This document shows, in pieces, positions 13,555 to 23,422 of a DNA stretch of 40,480 nucleotides (positions are counted from its first letter, which is position 1; each line of letters starts with the position of its first letter). The position numbers were made by a program, and so were the translations under genes. A model generated the notes under the pieces. It was not told where the DNA came from and did no database searches. It saw only the letters and a list, made by a program, of their open reading frames with translations. The stretch comes from a virus: positions 1 through 40,480 of IMG/VR virus record IMGVR_UViG_3300026118_000013; one strand, given 5' to 3'.

Positions 13555-14519
13555 TGGTTTTTACCGCCCCAGTCTGGAACTTAGAAAACATTATTTCAGA
13601 GTTCAGGGATATCGCTGGTATTCCTGATGAGTCGATGCTTTCCAATCAACAGTGCGCGGATTTAATTAACTATTACTACCAATTGGTATTGCCCAAGGAG
13701 CTTAAAATCTTTTGGGGCTATACTAATTTTCAATTCTTTACACAAGCCAACGTTGACCAATACTTAACTCCCGAGGGTTTTCAGACCGTGAATCCCAGTG
13801 CCTATGCTGACGGATTCCCAATTGAATGGTATCTCGACCCGGACACTTTTTATCAAGACTATCCGCAGCAAGAAAACAAGCAAGAAGTTGCTACCGCTTC
13901 AGGTGGCAATAGCTTTTCATTCAATATATCTGCCTACCCAGTTTTACCAAGGAGTGTGTATGTCACAGATGGCACGCAAGTCGTACAGGACGTTCCCAGC
14001 GACCCATTTAACGGGACCGGAACTTTCACCCAAGTTAGTCCTCTTAGTTCTGTTGGGGCTGTGTCTGGTTCAATTAATTACTCAACAGGGACCGTTGCCG
14101 GGCTTTCGTTTCTAGTAGCGCCCACGACCAATGCGAGCATCATAGCGACATCTCAAACATACATGCCAAATAGGCCTCAAGGAATCCTTTTCTTTAGGCA
14201 GAACTTGCTTGCCGATTCAACGCAGGCGACCTTAGATGCAGTTCCGATGTTTGTTTTGCGCCCTGTTCCCGATCAAGTTTACCTAATCAAGATGCAGGGA
14301 ATTCAGACTCCGGCTCCATTGGTCAATCTTACCGATGTCCCATTTCGTCCTGATTTGGGACCTTTAATTGCTCTTGGGGCAGCACTCCAGCGATTCAAAC
14401 GATTTAACCAAATGGATCAGTACAACGATGCAATGGTGGAATACACCAGATTTAAAGACGTATGCATGCAGGACACATACGAAGAGATGCTTTATGAGCG
14501 CTCAATACCCAAGTTTTAG
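13554..14519 (+). CDS. Head-tail adaptor-like protein with inserted beta domain (321 aa)
   Basis: The ends are helical: LENIISEFRDIAGIPDESML at the start, and the closing ALGAALQRFKRFNQMDQYND with TRFKDVCMQDTYEEMLYER. This fits a ring-forming adaptor that docks on the portal, like P22 gp4, though longer. The middle (about 110-200) is beta-rich with SGSINYSTGTV, a repeat also seen twice in the large tail protein at 15115. Position directly after the head genes supports the call. Confidence 0.65.
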   Translation: MVFTAPVWNLENIISEFRDIAGIPDESMLSNQQCADLINYYYQLVLPKELKIFWGYTNFQFFTQANVDQYLTPEGFQTVNPSAYADGFPIEWYLDPDTFYQDYPQQENKQEVATASGGNSFSFNISAYPVLPRSVYVTDGTQVVQDVPSDPFNGTGTFTQVSPLSSVGAVSGSINYSTGTVAGLSFLVAPTTNASIIATSQTYMPNRPQGILFFRQNLLADSTQATLDAVPMFVLRPVPDQVYLIKMQGIQTPAPLVNLTDVPFRPDLGPLIALGAALQRFKRFNQMDQYNDAMVEYTRFKDVCMQDTYEEMLYERSIPKF

Positions 14520-14527
14520 GAGACTTC

Positions 14528-15115
14528 ATGGCCTATACAAATAATGTCCCACAGGGCAACCAAACAATTTCATCTACACAACCTCTCATTCAGGCTAATT
14601 TTGCCTTCTTAGATACGGGACTTAGCCAAGAACATAACTTTATTGATGCCGGTAGTGGTTCGGACATGTACCACTTGCAAGCTTCGATGCCTAATAAAGC
14701 GCTTAGTCCTGCATTGCCAGCAGGTACGAATGGCCAATACTTTGTTTCTTCTGCTTCACCTTATTTCTACGACGGAACAAACAATTGGCTTTTGAATCCT
14801 TTTCAGAATGTTATAACAGGGTCTTTTGCAACTAATAGTTCAAGTACTTTTGTAACTATAGCTACCATTCCTGCTAATACTATGGGGATAATCCTTTTAT
14901 ATAACGTTAATTTAGGTGTTCAAACAGGTCAATACGTATCTAATGGAACCCAATGCTTTGGTTATAGCAATAGAATAAAGATTAATGGACTTTCAGATGA
15001 CTATCCAGTCGAGTTAAAGAATGATAATACTCTTTCACTTGACTTGCAAGGACGGGCTTTTTCTTCAGATTTCTTTGGAACCTATAATTATAAGATTTTT
15101 TACAGGCCGACTTAA
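14528..15115 (+). CDS. Tail protein (195 aa)
   Basis: MAYTNNVPQGNQTISSTQPL and NFAFLDTGLSQEHNFIDAGS are typical of small podovirus tail proteins next to the hub gene; the C-terminal 90 residues look like a beta-sandwich (VTIATIPANTMGIILLYNVN). It is coupled to the next gene by a TAATG overlap. Probably part of the tail tube or fibre attachment. Confidence 0.7.
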   Translation: MAYTNNVPQGNQTISSTQPLIQANFAFLDTGLSQEHNFIDAGSGSDMYHLQASMPNKALSPALPAGTNGQYFVSSASPYFYDGTNNWLLNPFQNVITGSFATNSSSTFVTIATIPANTMGIILLYNVNLGVQTGQYVSNGTQCFGYSNRIKINGLSDDYPVELKNDNTLSLDLQGRAFSSDFFGTYNYKIFYRPT

Positions 15116-17424
15116 TGACCACGAAAGACTACCTTCCATTTCCTATAAGTAATGCTCGGACAGGTTTTGACGAAAGCGTTGAACCTTGGCTGCTTCCTCG
15201 TGACGGTTATCAGGTTATGATTAACTGCCACCTTTACCGAGGAGTTCTTGAGAAGATTGAAGGCTATACTCTTTTTGCTCCTTTTACTAATCGAAAGATT
15301 GTAAGTCTTGGAGTCCCAGATGGAGTTGTGACGACTTTTACTGGGACACTTACTGAATTACCTATAACATCTAACTTCTTTGCTTATGGAACTATTGTTG
15401 CCGGAACGTCAGCAGAAACATTTTCTTACGACGGAGACGCCTCAGCTACCGTAATCAATCTTGTAGGAACTGCCGGAGGAACTGGAACCGTCGACATAAC
15501 TACAGGTGACTATTCCATCACTTTCAATACACCTCCTCCATTGAGCACTTATAGCTGTGCCTTTCTTGTGTGGGATTATGAGTCTACGAATGGGTCTGCT
15601 CCTTTTGCTATTATGGGAATCAAGCCATATATTTCAGCAAATGGATCACAAGAAGTTTTAGTATTTGACCAAGTTCGAATGGGTAAAATTGTTCTAAATG
15701 AAGGAATTTTGGCAGCACAATCTGGGACTAGCCAAGATGTTCAAGAAATCCCTCATGATTATTACGCATCGGCAATAATCACAGGAAATGGTGCGACAGC
15801 TATTTATTCTGGAACTTTATCCGGAGCTCCTTTAATCCCAGGAACATTAGTTTTCACAGAGCATTTATCTTCAGGAGCCTTAGGAACCATCGTCGTTACA
15901 GATAATGGAGTGGGAGCTCTTATAGGTACAGGTGTCACTTCCGGGAGCATTAACTATGTTTCTGGTGCTTATACAATTACGTTCTCGTCAAACGTTCCTA
16001 ATGGCAATTACTACGATGCAACCACAGGTGTCTTCGGAGACTTATTCACAGGAAGCATCTCTAATTTCTTTTCATTAACAAACTTTCAAGCAAAGGCTTT
16101 TTTCTGTAACAATGTTGATCCTATTTTCTATTATGATGGCGTTTCAGTACACTACCTTAACACAAATCTCACAGTCAAAACAGTTAGCGCCTCCGCAGGT
16201 GTCCCAACCTTTGACATTTCAAAGTGCCTTCACGTTTTTGTAAACCAACAACGATTGCTTCTAATTTCTCCGACAGTAACACAAGTTCCTGCGGTTAATA
16301 CAATCTTCTGGTCAACTGCCGGGAACCCGCTGGATTTTACCAATGACGAGTTTCTTCCAGCATCAACAAGTGAGCCAATTCGCGCAATCGGTTTCATTAA
16401 TACTGATTTAGTTGTGCGGTTCAGTAATTCAGAGCGCATTTTCCGGTATACACAAGATGCATTTAGCCCATTTCGCTGGGATAGCACCAACAATATATGG
16501 GCATGCGACGCCTCTTATTCTTCCATCAACTATGACTCATGGTTCAGCACCGTGGGTCGTCCTGCTATTGTAGGTTCTGATGCTGTTAATGTCAAGCGCG
16601 TGGATGAAATAATTCCTGACTTCACTGACCCCACAAGGCTTGCTCAGCAGACCCCAGTACCTTTCATGAATCAGACATCGATTCAGCAATGCTACGGAGA
16701 GCGATTCGATGACCTGAAAGAAGGATGGCTTTGCTATAATAGCTTACCTATCAGCCAGTCACAAGTAACTGCCTCTGATAATGTTCTAGCATTCAACTAT
16801 ATGGATGCAACCTACGCGGTTTACCAGTTTCCTTTTAGCTGTCTTGGATTTGGACGCATCATCAATGTCCCTACATGGAGCTCTATCTACACTCTTTGGG
16901 ATGACATGGCGGATACATGGGATAGCTTCCAGATTACCAATAATGCCTTGATTGACCTTGCAGGCGATCAGTTTGACAAAGTTTATAAGCTTGGCTCTGG
17001 TAACACCCTGGGCGATGGAACTACTCCTGTGACAATGAGCGTCATTACGAAAAACTTCAACCCATTTATTGAGCAGGGAGAACTTGCAAGATTTGGCTAT
17101 GTAGACCTGTTTGTCTCAGCGAACGTCGAAACAATTCTTCGAGTGCAATTCTTCCTCAATGACGAGCTTTACATCGATAGTAATAATGAACCCGCAGGAA
17201 GCTACAAAGAGGTTGTCCTTACATTCAATCCAAAAGACGCTATGAGCCCTGTTAATGATCAGGTCAAAGTTTGGAAACGCATCTATGTGGGTGCAGTAGC
17301 CAAGTCTCACACAATACGATTTTATCAGGATGCAAGCGACTTTACCGACCAGACACTCGATCAGCCTGTTTATATTCATTCGATGGTTCTTTATATGAAA
17401 CCCGCAGGGAGGATTTTCAACTAA
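15115..17424 (+). CDS. Large tail-hub / packaged-DNA stabilisation protein, P22 gp10-like (769 aa)
   Basis: It opens PFPISNARTGFDESVEPWLL, YQVMINCHLYRGVLEKIEGY and continues in repeated beta-strands such as FVNQQRLLLISPTV, NTIFWSTAGNPLDF, AIGFINTDLVVRFSNSERIF. This propeller-like layout is that of P22 gp10-type plugs that close the head after packaging. It is far longer than gp10 (472 aa). The excess includes two copies of a small beta domain (about 65-145 with GTVDITTGDYSITF, and 220-300 with SGSINYVSGAYTITF). It overlaps both neighbours by TAATG. Confidence 0.7.
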   Translation: MTTKDYLPFPISNARTGFDESVEPWLLPRDGYQVMINCHLYRGVLEKIEGYTLFAPFTNRKIVSLGVPDGVVTTFTGTLTELPITSNFFAYGTIVAGTSAETFSYDGDASATVINLVGTAGGTGTVDITTGDYSITFNTPPPLSTYSCAFLVWDYESTNGSAPFAIMGIKPYISANGSQEVLVFDQVRMGKIVLNEGILAAQSGTSQDVQEIPHDYYASAIITGNGATAIYSGTLSGAPLIPGTLVFTEHLSSGALGTIVVTDNGVGALIGTGVTSGSINYVSGAYTITFSSNVPNGNYYDATTGVFGDLFTGSISNFFSLTNFQAKAFFCNNVDPIFYYDGVSVHYLNTNLTVKTVSASAGVPTFDISKCLHVFVNQQRLLLISPTVTQVPAVNTIFWSTAGNPLDFTNDEFLPASTSEPIRAIGFINTDLVVRFSNSERIFRYTQDAFSPFRWDSTNNIWACDASYSSINYDSWFSTVGRPAIVGSDAVNVKRVDEIIPDFTDPTRLAQQTPVPFMNQTSIQQCYGERFDDLKEGWLCYNSLPISQSQVTASDNVLAFNYMDATYAVYQFPFSCLGFGRIINVPTWSSIYTLWDDMADTWDSFQITNNALIDLAGDQFDKVYKLGSGNTLGDGTTPVTMSVITKNFNPFIEQGELARFGYVDLFVSANVETILRVQFFLNDELYIDSNNEPAGSYKEVVLTFNPKDAMSPVNDQVKVWKRIYVGAVAKSHTIRFYQDASDFTDQTLDQPVYIHSMVLYMKPAGRIFN

Positions 17425-17897
17425 TGAAAGTTCAACCTAACTTTAGCTGGCAGAAATATGAAGGCACTGATGAGGATCAGAAGAATCAATTCCAATATCA
17501 GCTTCAGCAAGAACACATCGTGGTAGCCAATTCCATAAACTCAACCATCGATGATTGCAGCTTTTTCCTGAGAGAAAGACAGACAAGCTTTCCTTGGGTG
17601 AATAACAAGCCTATTTGGACAAAAACTATTCCGACATCTTCTTGGACGGCAGTAGGCACAATCAACACTATCCCTCTTGGAATCACAGGAAACTTCACGA
17701 TCATAAACATGGTTTGCTGCATTAGCAACGGCACCCTGTCATCTAGCGACACATTGCTTATGCCACACGTAGATGTTGCGGTTGCAGCCAATGAAATTTC
17801 GATAGTGAGAAACGGAACAAACATCATTTTGACAAGCGGTGGAACCGATAGATCAGCTTATTCAGGATACGTAACGGTTTATTTTATTAAGAATTGA
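17424..17897 (+). CDS. Tail protein (157 aa)
   Basis: MKVQPNFSWQKYEGTDEDQK begins a protein with a helical head (FQYQLQQEHIVVANSINSTI) and a beta-rich second half (FTIINMVCCISNGTL; YSGYVTVYFIKN). The ATG overlaps the hub stop (TAATG); a longer frame from 17271 runs inside the hub gene and has no ribosome site. Such proteins follow the hub gene in many podoviruses; the exact role is unknown. Confidence 0.7.
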   Translation: MKVQPNFSWQKYEGTDEDQKNQFQYQLQQEHIVVANSINSTIDDCSFFLRERQTSFPWVNNKPIWTKTIPTSSWTAVGTINTIPLGITGNFTIINMVCCISNGTLSSSDTLLMPHVDVAVAANEISIVRNGTNIILTSGGTDRSAYSGYVTVYFIKN

Positions 17898-17905
17898 GGT
17901 AACAA

Positions 17906-18406
17906 ATGCCCAAATTTAGCGAATTCCTCTTCGGAGGAAAAGACAAAATCAAGAAAGCAAGCACCATAACCCCAATGCAAGAGGAACTTAAGAAACTTAT
18001 CTCAGATGCATTGAAGGGTGGTGAAGGACCTTTAAGTGACATCTTTGGTGCTTTTGACACAGATAAATTCAATGAAGGTGTAGCAAAACCTGCCATTAAG
18101 ATGTTCCAAGAAGACATTCTTCCACAGATACAAGAGAAGTTTATAGCAGGTAATCAGGTTGCAGGTTCCGGAATGCGTCGTGGGCAACTTAAGGCTGCAA
18201 ATGACTTCCAGGCGCAGCTTGCTCAGCTTATGTATGAAGCTCAACAGAAGCATAAAGAAAACCAAATGGGTGGAATCAACACCATCACAGGAACAAAAGA
18301 CGTCGAGAACATCTACAAACAAGGCAGCGAAGGGATCGTTCCAGGATTTGTTAAAGGTGTAGGTCAAGGGGTCGGTCAGGCAACAGGGGCAGCAATAGCG
18401 GGGTAA
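17906..18406 (+). CDS. Probable internal virion / ejection protein (166 aa)
   Basis: MPKFSEFLFGGKDKIKKAST, then MQEELKKLISDALKGGEGPL, and ends VKGVGQGVGQATGAAIAG, a Gly/Ala-rich helix that could insert into membrane. Proteins like this commonly sit before the large internal proteins of podoviruses and are ejected with the DNA. GAGGTAAC lies before ATG. Confidence 0.6.
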   Translation: MPKFSEFLFGGKDKIKKASTITPMQEELKKLISDALKGGEGPLSDIFGAFDTDKFNEGVAKPAIKMFQEDILPQIQEKFIAGNQVAGSGMRRGQLKAANDFQAQLAQLMYEAQQKHKENQMGGINTITGTKDVENIYKQGSEGIVPGFVKGVGQGVGQATGAAIAG

Positions 18407-18408
18407 CA

Positions 18409-19338
18409 ATGGTACAATTCATTCCAGCAAGAAATACGTGGTCGGAAGCCTTCCAAAATATCGGAGGCGGTTTAGTTAAAGGCTATCAGGATCGTTCCGA
18501 TGAAAACGCGATTCAAAATGCTGTCACGTCTTTAGGGGATAATCCTACTGCTCGTCAAATTCTAAATGCAGTCACAGGAGCAAAAACTCATAGCCCAGCG
18601 GCCAAGCAAAACTTCTTGAAGAACTATATGGGAGTTGAGGAATTTGAGGAAGTAAAGCGTAAGCATCTAGCAGAAGAGGAAACAAATGATCTTAAAGCAG
18701 ATTTAGAAAAGCTTAAGACTGAAAAGAAACAAAAACAAGAAATGAATGATGCTTTGGCTTTAATTGATGCTTCCAAACTTGAGCAAGATGAAAAAGAAAC
18801 ATTAAGAAAGAAAGTCGTAGACCAAAACGTTTCCTACGATGCGATTAAAGAAATTCTAAAGCCAGACAAAGAAGAAATTAAAGCTAAACAGTTAGAAGAA
18901 GATAAAAACCGTGCTCAAACTGTTTTTAATGGTCTTGTTGATCTCATTCCAGCTGTAGGTCGTTCCGGAATAATTACAAGCAACTTTGGCGGAGACACCG
19001 CTAAAGCCTTTGCTAACTTCACTTCTCTCTCTGGAGGTTTGGAGTCTGCTCTGGTTGAAATGGTTAACCGCGGTACTTTGTCCAACACTCGATTCAACTA
19101 CATCACTAAAACGCTTCTTCCAAAGCCCTCAGATACCCAAGCTGAGATTCGTGGAAAGCTAGAAGGTCTTGCAGTAATGCTCGACTTGGATGCTTCTGCG
19201 TTAACAGGCGAAAAAAAACAAGAAAAGAAAGAGAACAAAGCTCCTGAAGGAAAGATCAAAGTAAGAAACAAAGCTACAGGAAAAACCGGGACCGTAACTC
19301 CTTATGAGGGAATGGATGCCAAATACGAACGAATCTGA
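18409..19338 (+). CDS. Probable internal virion protein, coiled coil (309 aa)
   Basis: It starts MVQFIPARNTWSEAFQNIGG and contains a long charged coiled coil (about 80-165; EEETNDLKADLEKLKTEKKQ), a hydrophobic helical middle, and a Lys-rich tail. The layout resembles ejection proteins packed inside podovirus heads. It overlaps the next gene by about 23 bases. No enzymatic motif seen. Confidence 0.6.
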   Translation: MVQFIPARNTWSEAFQNIGGGLVKGYQDRSDENAIQNAVTSLGDNPTARQILNAVTGAKTHSPAAKQNFLKNYMGVEEFEEVKRKHLAEEETNDLKADLEKLKTEKKQKQEMNDALALIDASKLEQDEKETLRKKVVDQNVSYDAIKEILKPDKEEIKAKQLEEDKNRAQTVFNGLVDLIPAVGRSGIITSNFGGDTAKAFANFTSLSGGLESALVEMVNRGTLSNTRFNYITKTLLPKPSDTQAEIRGKLEGLAVMLDLDASALTGEKKQEKKENKAPEGKIKVRNKATGKTGTVTPYEGMDAKYERI

Positions 19339-21958
19339 TGATTTTGTCGAAGACGACTTCCTAGAAGATGAAGCAGCCACAGATGACTTTGTGGAGGATG
19401 ACTTTGAAGAAGAAAAGCCTGAAATCGATCCTAAGTTGTTAAGGAAGTTCACTGAGACTCCAGCAGCTACATTCCCAACAGGAAGAGCTCGTGAGGCACT
19501 TGAGAAGAGCGCTATTTCTGAGCTGACGTTTGGGCATTCTGAGAAACTTCCTGGATTGAAACCTGATGAAGATGAGCCTGGAGCTATCGTCATGGGGAAA
19601 ATTGTAGGTTCACTTCCTCTCTTTGAGGCTTTAACTAAAGTTTTCGCTGGACCTGCTTTGAAGCTTGCATCCAAAAGCCCTATTTTTCAGAAGCAATTAG
19701 CTTCACTCGCCACAATGTTTGGAGTTGGAGCAGCAGAGAAAGGTATTCACAAAGTAGTAGGTGAGGGAGAAATGCCATCACTTGACGACATGCTTGAACA
19801 TGGAACTGAATGGGCAATATTAGATGGCTTACTTCAGGCTGGAGGTGCGGCTGGTAAATTTGCGCTTCAACTAAGTAAGTCACTACTTGGGAGAGCCTTT
19901 GGAAGAACCGAAGCCGTGAATAGGGTTTACGACAAGCTGCTTAAGTCTGGCGTAGACATGAATAACGCTGAAAAAGTTAGTGAAAAAGCTCTTGAAATTC
20001 TTAAAGAACCCTTGACTGATGCAGAAATTCAAGCTGCCGAGAAGATAAAACTACCTGAACAGGAAGTAGCTAAAGAGACTGAAATTGCTAAGGAAGCTAT
20101 TGAGAAGCAAGAAGTCACTCCAAGAGACCTAAAGACACGTAAGATTAAAGAAGAGCCTGTTAGTCGCTTGAACAAAGAAACTATCTCTCTTGCTGAGCCA
20201 TATCAGCCTAAGGGCGACTTCATTCAAGAAGCTGAAACGCTTGCAAATGATTCTATAGCAACCAAGATTGAAGAGGTAGCTCCTCGTGCCGCTTCTGAAG
20301 AAGAACTTGGTCATGCAGTTAAAGAAGATGTTAAGAAGCAGCTTGAAAGGCTTAAATCAGAGTATCGGCCCCTTTATACATATGCTGAAGAGGCCGCAGA
20401 GAATATAACGCATTATCCTGAAGGCGCTCCAAGAGTGGCTGAAAGGAAAATTCGAAAGCTTTCAAGAGGACAAACCAAGCCAGAGGGATACCCTTCAGTC
20501 ATTAAAAAACTAGAAGATACTCTAAACGACCTTGGTTATATCGTTCAGAGAGATGAAAAGGGAGCAATTAATGAAATAATTCGAGAGGGCAATGTTTATC
20601 TTAGTGATTCAATTGAGCTCGCTCGTCGCCTTAATGAGATTGTGGATTTTGAAGCTATTGAGCCACAAGTAAAAGATGCTCTAAAAGGTGTCGTAAAAGA
20701 ATTAAAACAAGACATTCGAAAAGGATTTAAGGGTGATGAACAAGCGTTGGCTGCATTTGAAATGGCGGAGAAAGAACATGCTAGGGTTGCCTCACTCTAT
20801 GGAAAAGACTCAATCCGAAAGATTCGTGAGCTTCAAGCAGGTGAGAAAATATCAAAGCTTGCTGAGTCACCTTCAACTCTTGGGGACCTACGTAAAACGC
20901 TTTCTCCTGAGCAAATGTTGCAAGTCGAAAGAGAGATGCTTGAGAAGCTGAATGAGCAAAACTACGCGAAGTCAAAGAAGACTTTACGGGAGATTGAACA
21001 ACACTTTTCTGAAAAGAACAAGAAGCTTGCCCGTGAAATAGTTGAGGCTAAGAACCCTCACAACCCCGAAGCACGCAAGCGTTTTGAGAAAGAAGGCATT
21101 CTTGATGAGATGAGTAAGTCAATTACGACCGGCTCACGACCTGAGAAAACTCTAAAGCTTTGGAAGAGTCGAAAAGGACAAAAGCTTGTTAAAGAGACGT
21201 TCCATAACAGCCCTAATTGGCCTCAAGTCAAGGGTTACTTAGAGAAACAGTCATTTAACGATATGGTTTCTTCCGTAATGAAAGATGGAAAGATTGATCT
21301 TAAGAAGTTTGAAACTTTCATGGAAGACCCGGCTGTAATGTTCAATATCAAAGAAGCCGGAGGACAAGAAGCCCTAGACTTTTTTCAAAACCTAAATGGA
21401 AGAGTTAATCAGCTCCAGAAAAACCTTAAGCTTCTCGATCATATTCCGTCTAAAGAACAAATAGAAAAGGGACGCAAGTTCATCAAAGAATCTCCTGGTC
21501 AAAAGCGTTTAGAGAGAGGCATTTCTGAAAACAAGAAAGTTGAGCGTGAAACTAGCAAATTAGGCCAAGAAGCAATCGAAAAAGAAGCTAGAGCTAGAAA
21601 AGAAACCACCTCTGTCAAAGGCGGTCAACTCTTAGAAAACATGGCTCGTAAAGACTACCCGCTTCAAAAGAAAATCGACGACTGGAAGAAGTGGGCCAAA
21701 GATGCAATGGGGTTAAACGCTCAGGCTGCCATGACAGTTTTTGGTGTGGCTAAATTGGCTGGGACTAGCATGGGAGTTTTCACTTTTGGAGTTCCAAATA
21801 CTTTTGCAGCCTTAGTCGGTTATAAAATGATGAACCACATGCTAACAAGTCCAAAGTTTAGAAAAGCGTTTATTGAAGCCACTAAACATCAAGTGAATTC
21901 ATTTAAGTTTATTTTAGCTCTAAACGAATTAAGTGAAGCAATGGATGAAGAGGACTAA
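19316..21958 (+). CDS. Large internal virion / ejection protein (880 aa)
   Basis: The first 30 residues are strikingly acidic with a doubled unit (DDFVEDDFLEDE, DDFVEDDFEEE). Then come hydrophobic helices (about 75-160; MGKIVGSLPLFEALTKVFAG, ILDGLLQAGGAAGKFALQLS), a very long Glu/Lys coiled-coil body, and a hydrophobic C-terminus (AAMTVFGVAKLAGTSMGVFT). It is the largest protein in the genome and sits at the end of the tail block, as T7 gp15/gp16 and P22 gp16/gp20 do. I see no lytic transglycosylase motif. ATG 19316 has GAGGG five bases upstream; 19304 also possible. Confidence 0.65.
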   Translation: MPNTNESDDFVEDDFLEDEAATDDFVEDDFEEEKPEIDPKLLRKFTETPAATFPTGRAREALEKSAISELTFGHSEKLPGLKPDEDEPGAIVMGKIVGSLPLFEALTKVFAGPALKLASKSPIFQKQLASLATMFGVGAAEKGIHKVVGEGEMPSLDDMLEHGTEWAILDGLLQAGGAAGKFALQLSKSLLGRAFGRTEAVNRVYDKLLKSGVDMNNAEKVSEKALEILKEPLTDAEIQAAEKIKLPEQEVAKETEIAKEAIEKQEVTPRDLKTRKIKEEPVSRLNKETISLAEPYQPKGDFIQEAETLANDSIATKIEEVAPRAASEEELGHAVKEDVKKQLERLKSEYRPLYTYAEEAAENITHYPEGAPRVAERKIRKLSRGQTKPEGYPSVIKKLEDTLNDLGYIVQRDEKGAINEIIREGNVYLSDSIELARRLNEIVDFEAIEPQVKDALKGVVKELKQDIRKGFKGDEQALAAFEMAEKEHARVASLYGKDSIRKIRELQAGEKISKLAESPSTLGDLRKTLSPEQMLQVEREMLEKLNEQNYAKSKKTLREIEQHFSEKNKKLAREIVEAKNPHNPEARKRFEKEGILDEMSKSITTGSRPEKTLKLWKSRKGQKLVKETFHNSPNWPQVKGYLEKQSFNDMVSSVMKDGKIDLKKFETFMEDPAVMFNIKEAGGQEALDFFQNLNGRVNQLQKNLKLLDHIPSKEQIEKGRKFIKESPGQKRLERGISENKKVERETSKLGQEAIEKEARARKETTSVKGGQLLENMARKDYPLQKKIDDWKKWAKDAMGLNAQAAMTVFGVAKLAGTSMGVFTFGVPNTFAALVGYKMMNHMLTSPKFRKAFIEATKHQVNSFKFILALNELSEAMDEED

Positions 21959-21974
21959 AAAATTTTATCAACAG

Positions 21975-21992
21975 TGTCAAGAAAATTATTGA
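21975..21992 (+). promoter_or_regulatory. Palindromic motif copy 3
   Basis: TGTCAAGAAAATTATTGA followed by AAA, in the 48-base gap before the tail-fibre cassette; its end is only 15 bases from the ATG at 22007 and directly abuts the ribosome site AAGGAG. A bound protein here could block translation-coupled transcription or mark a new unit. Confidence 0.65.
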
Positions 21993-22006
21993 AAAAGGAG
22001 TAAACC

Positions 22007-23107
22007 ATGGGATTATTTGCTAACCCATTATCATATGCCGGCTACCCACCAGGGGTTACGGGAACACCAACAACACAGAATGCCTCTATTCGCGCAGCGA
22101 CAGCAGCCGAAGCAGCATCAGGAGTACTAACGAATTGTTACATCTCCCCTGCAACAGCAGACACTGCAACAGCTCTGGACTTTGCTTCGCCACCAGCTCT
22201 TGGCTTCGGTTCAACGACACCTCGTCCGGTTCATGCAACCACGCTAGATGCTGTTTGTGCCGTTACATTGAACACAAGCGGAGCTGCTACTACCACAATC
22301 GGAACTGGTGGAACTGGATCAGTATTACTCGGTAATGCTACAGGAAACACTGCTGTTACAGGTTCTTTGGGAACTACTACTACTATCACAGCAGGGACAG
22401 GGTTAACTGTTACCACAGGGAATTTAGCCGTCAGTGCAGGAGATGCTAACGTTACAGGGAATGTCGTAGCTTCTAAATCAAGTGCTGGCGCAAATGTTAC
22501 CGCGCAAGTAACCAATTCGGATAATACAAATGCTGCTTCTAATGCAGGTGTCGAGATTGCTGTTGGTGGTGCTTCTGGTGGTGATCCTTACCTGTCCTTT
22601 CAGATTTCAGGTGTAGCAGCTTCAACAATGACAATGGGGCTTGATAATTCTGCTTCGGATACTTTTGTCATCTCAAATAGTTCTGCAATAGGAACAAGTA
22701 ATGCGCTTACATTGACTCAAGCAGGGGCATTAACAGCTACAACAACCTTAACAGCAACACTTGGAAACATCACTGCCACAAACGGAAACATCGTTCGTGG
22801 GACTGCTGGTAACAAGGATGTTTACAGCAGTGTTGCCACTGATGGCACAGCAGGAGCCAACTCCGCAGGGACAGCAACACTTGCAGGTGGAACGATCACA
22901 ATCAACACAACAGCAGTTACCGCAAGTTCAATCATACGCCTATACAGGCAAGGCGTTGGTGCTACTGGAGCCGCTGCATTAGGGTTTTTAACTACCGCAA
23001 ATATTGTGGCTGCCACTTCTTTTGACATCAGATCAGTTCAAGCAGCGGATGCGACTGCATTACAAGCTACAGACGTTTCTGTTGTGGCTTGGGAAATTGT
23101 GAATTAA
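22007..23107 (+). CDS. Tail-fibre-like protein (366 aa)
   Basis: MGLFANPLSYAGYPPGVTGT leads into a low-complexity Ala/Thr/Gly-rich body of short repeats (TTTITAGTGLTVTTGNLAVS; NVTGNV; TTLTATLGNITATNGNI) ending in a compact domain (SIIRLYRQGVGATGAAALGF; VVAWEIVN). Repeating hydrophobic-Thr-Gly strands are typical of trimeric fibre shafts. Lack of charged residues and Cys fits an extracellular fibre. First gene of the receptor-binding cassette. Confidence 0.7.
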   Translation: MGLFANPLSYAGYPPGVTGTPTTQNASIRAATAAEAASGVLTNCYISPATADTATALDFASPPALGFGSTTPRPVHATTLDAVCAVTLNTSGAATTTIGTGGTGSVLLGNATGNTAVTGSLGTTTTITAGTGLTVTTGNLAVSAGDANVTGNVVASKSSAGANVTAQVTNSDNTNAASNAGVEIAVGGASGGDPYLSFQISGVAASTMTMGLDNSASDTFVISNSSAIGTSNALTLTQAGALTATTTLTATLGNITATNGNIVRGTAGNKDVYSSVATDGTAGANSAGTATLAGGTITINTTAVTASSIIRLYRQGVGATGAAALGFLTTANIVAATSFDIRSVQAADATALQATDVSVVAWEIVN

Positions 23108-23117
23108 GGAGGAATAG

Positions 23118-23414
23118 ATGGTAGTCACAGTAAAAAACAATCCTTACATCAAGTTAGACGCCAACGGAAGAGCCATTACGGACTCTTCCGATGACATGGC
23201 CTTTCGTGGTGAATATAGCGGAACAAACCTGATTTATAGCGGGTTTGCTCGACCTGGAGCTGATGAAGGAGATGAGGTTTGGCAGATATCGAAGCACACT
23301 TACGACGTTAATGACAACCTCGTTTCATCTATATGGCCCCAAGATGCGAATGCTCATGCTTCAAGTGAATATATGTTCTCTTGGACGGATAGAGCAACCT
23401 ACACCTACTCATAG
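23118..23414 (+). CDS. Small fibre-cassette protein (98 aa)
   Basis: MVVTVKNNPYIKLDANGRAI; FRGEYSGTNLIYSGFARPGA; MFSWTDRATYTYS. Proteins of about this size with DEVWQI.K..YD are common beside phage fibre genes. Function unknown; possibly an adaptor or chaperone of the fibre. GGAGGAA lies before ATG. Confidence 0.7.
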   Translation: MVVTVKNNPYIKLDANGRAITDSSDDMAFRGEYSGTNLIYSGFARPGADEGDEVWQISKHTYDVNDNLVSSIWPQDANAHASSEYMFSWTDRATYTYS

Positions 23415-23422
23415 GAGGATCG

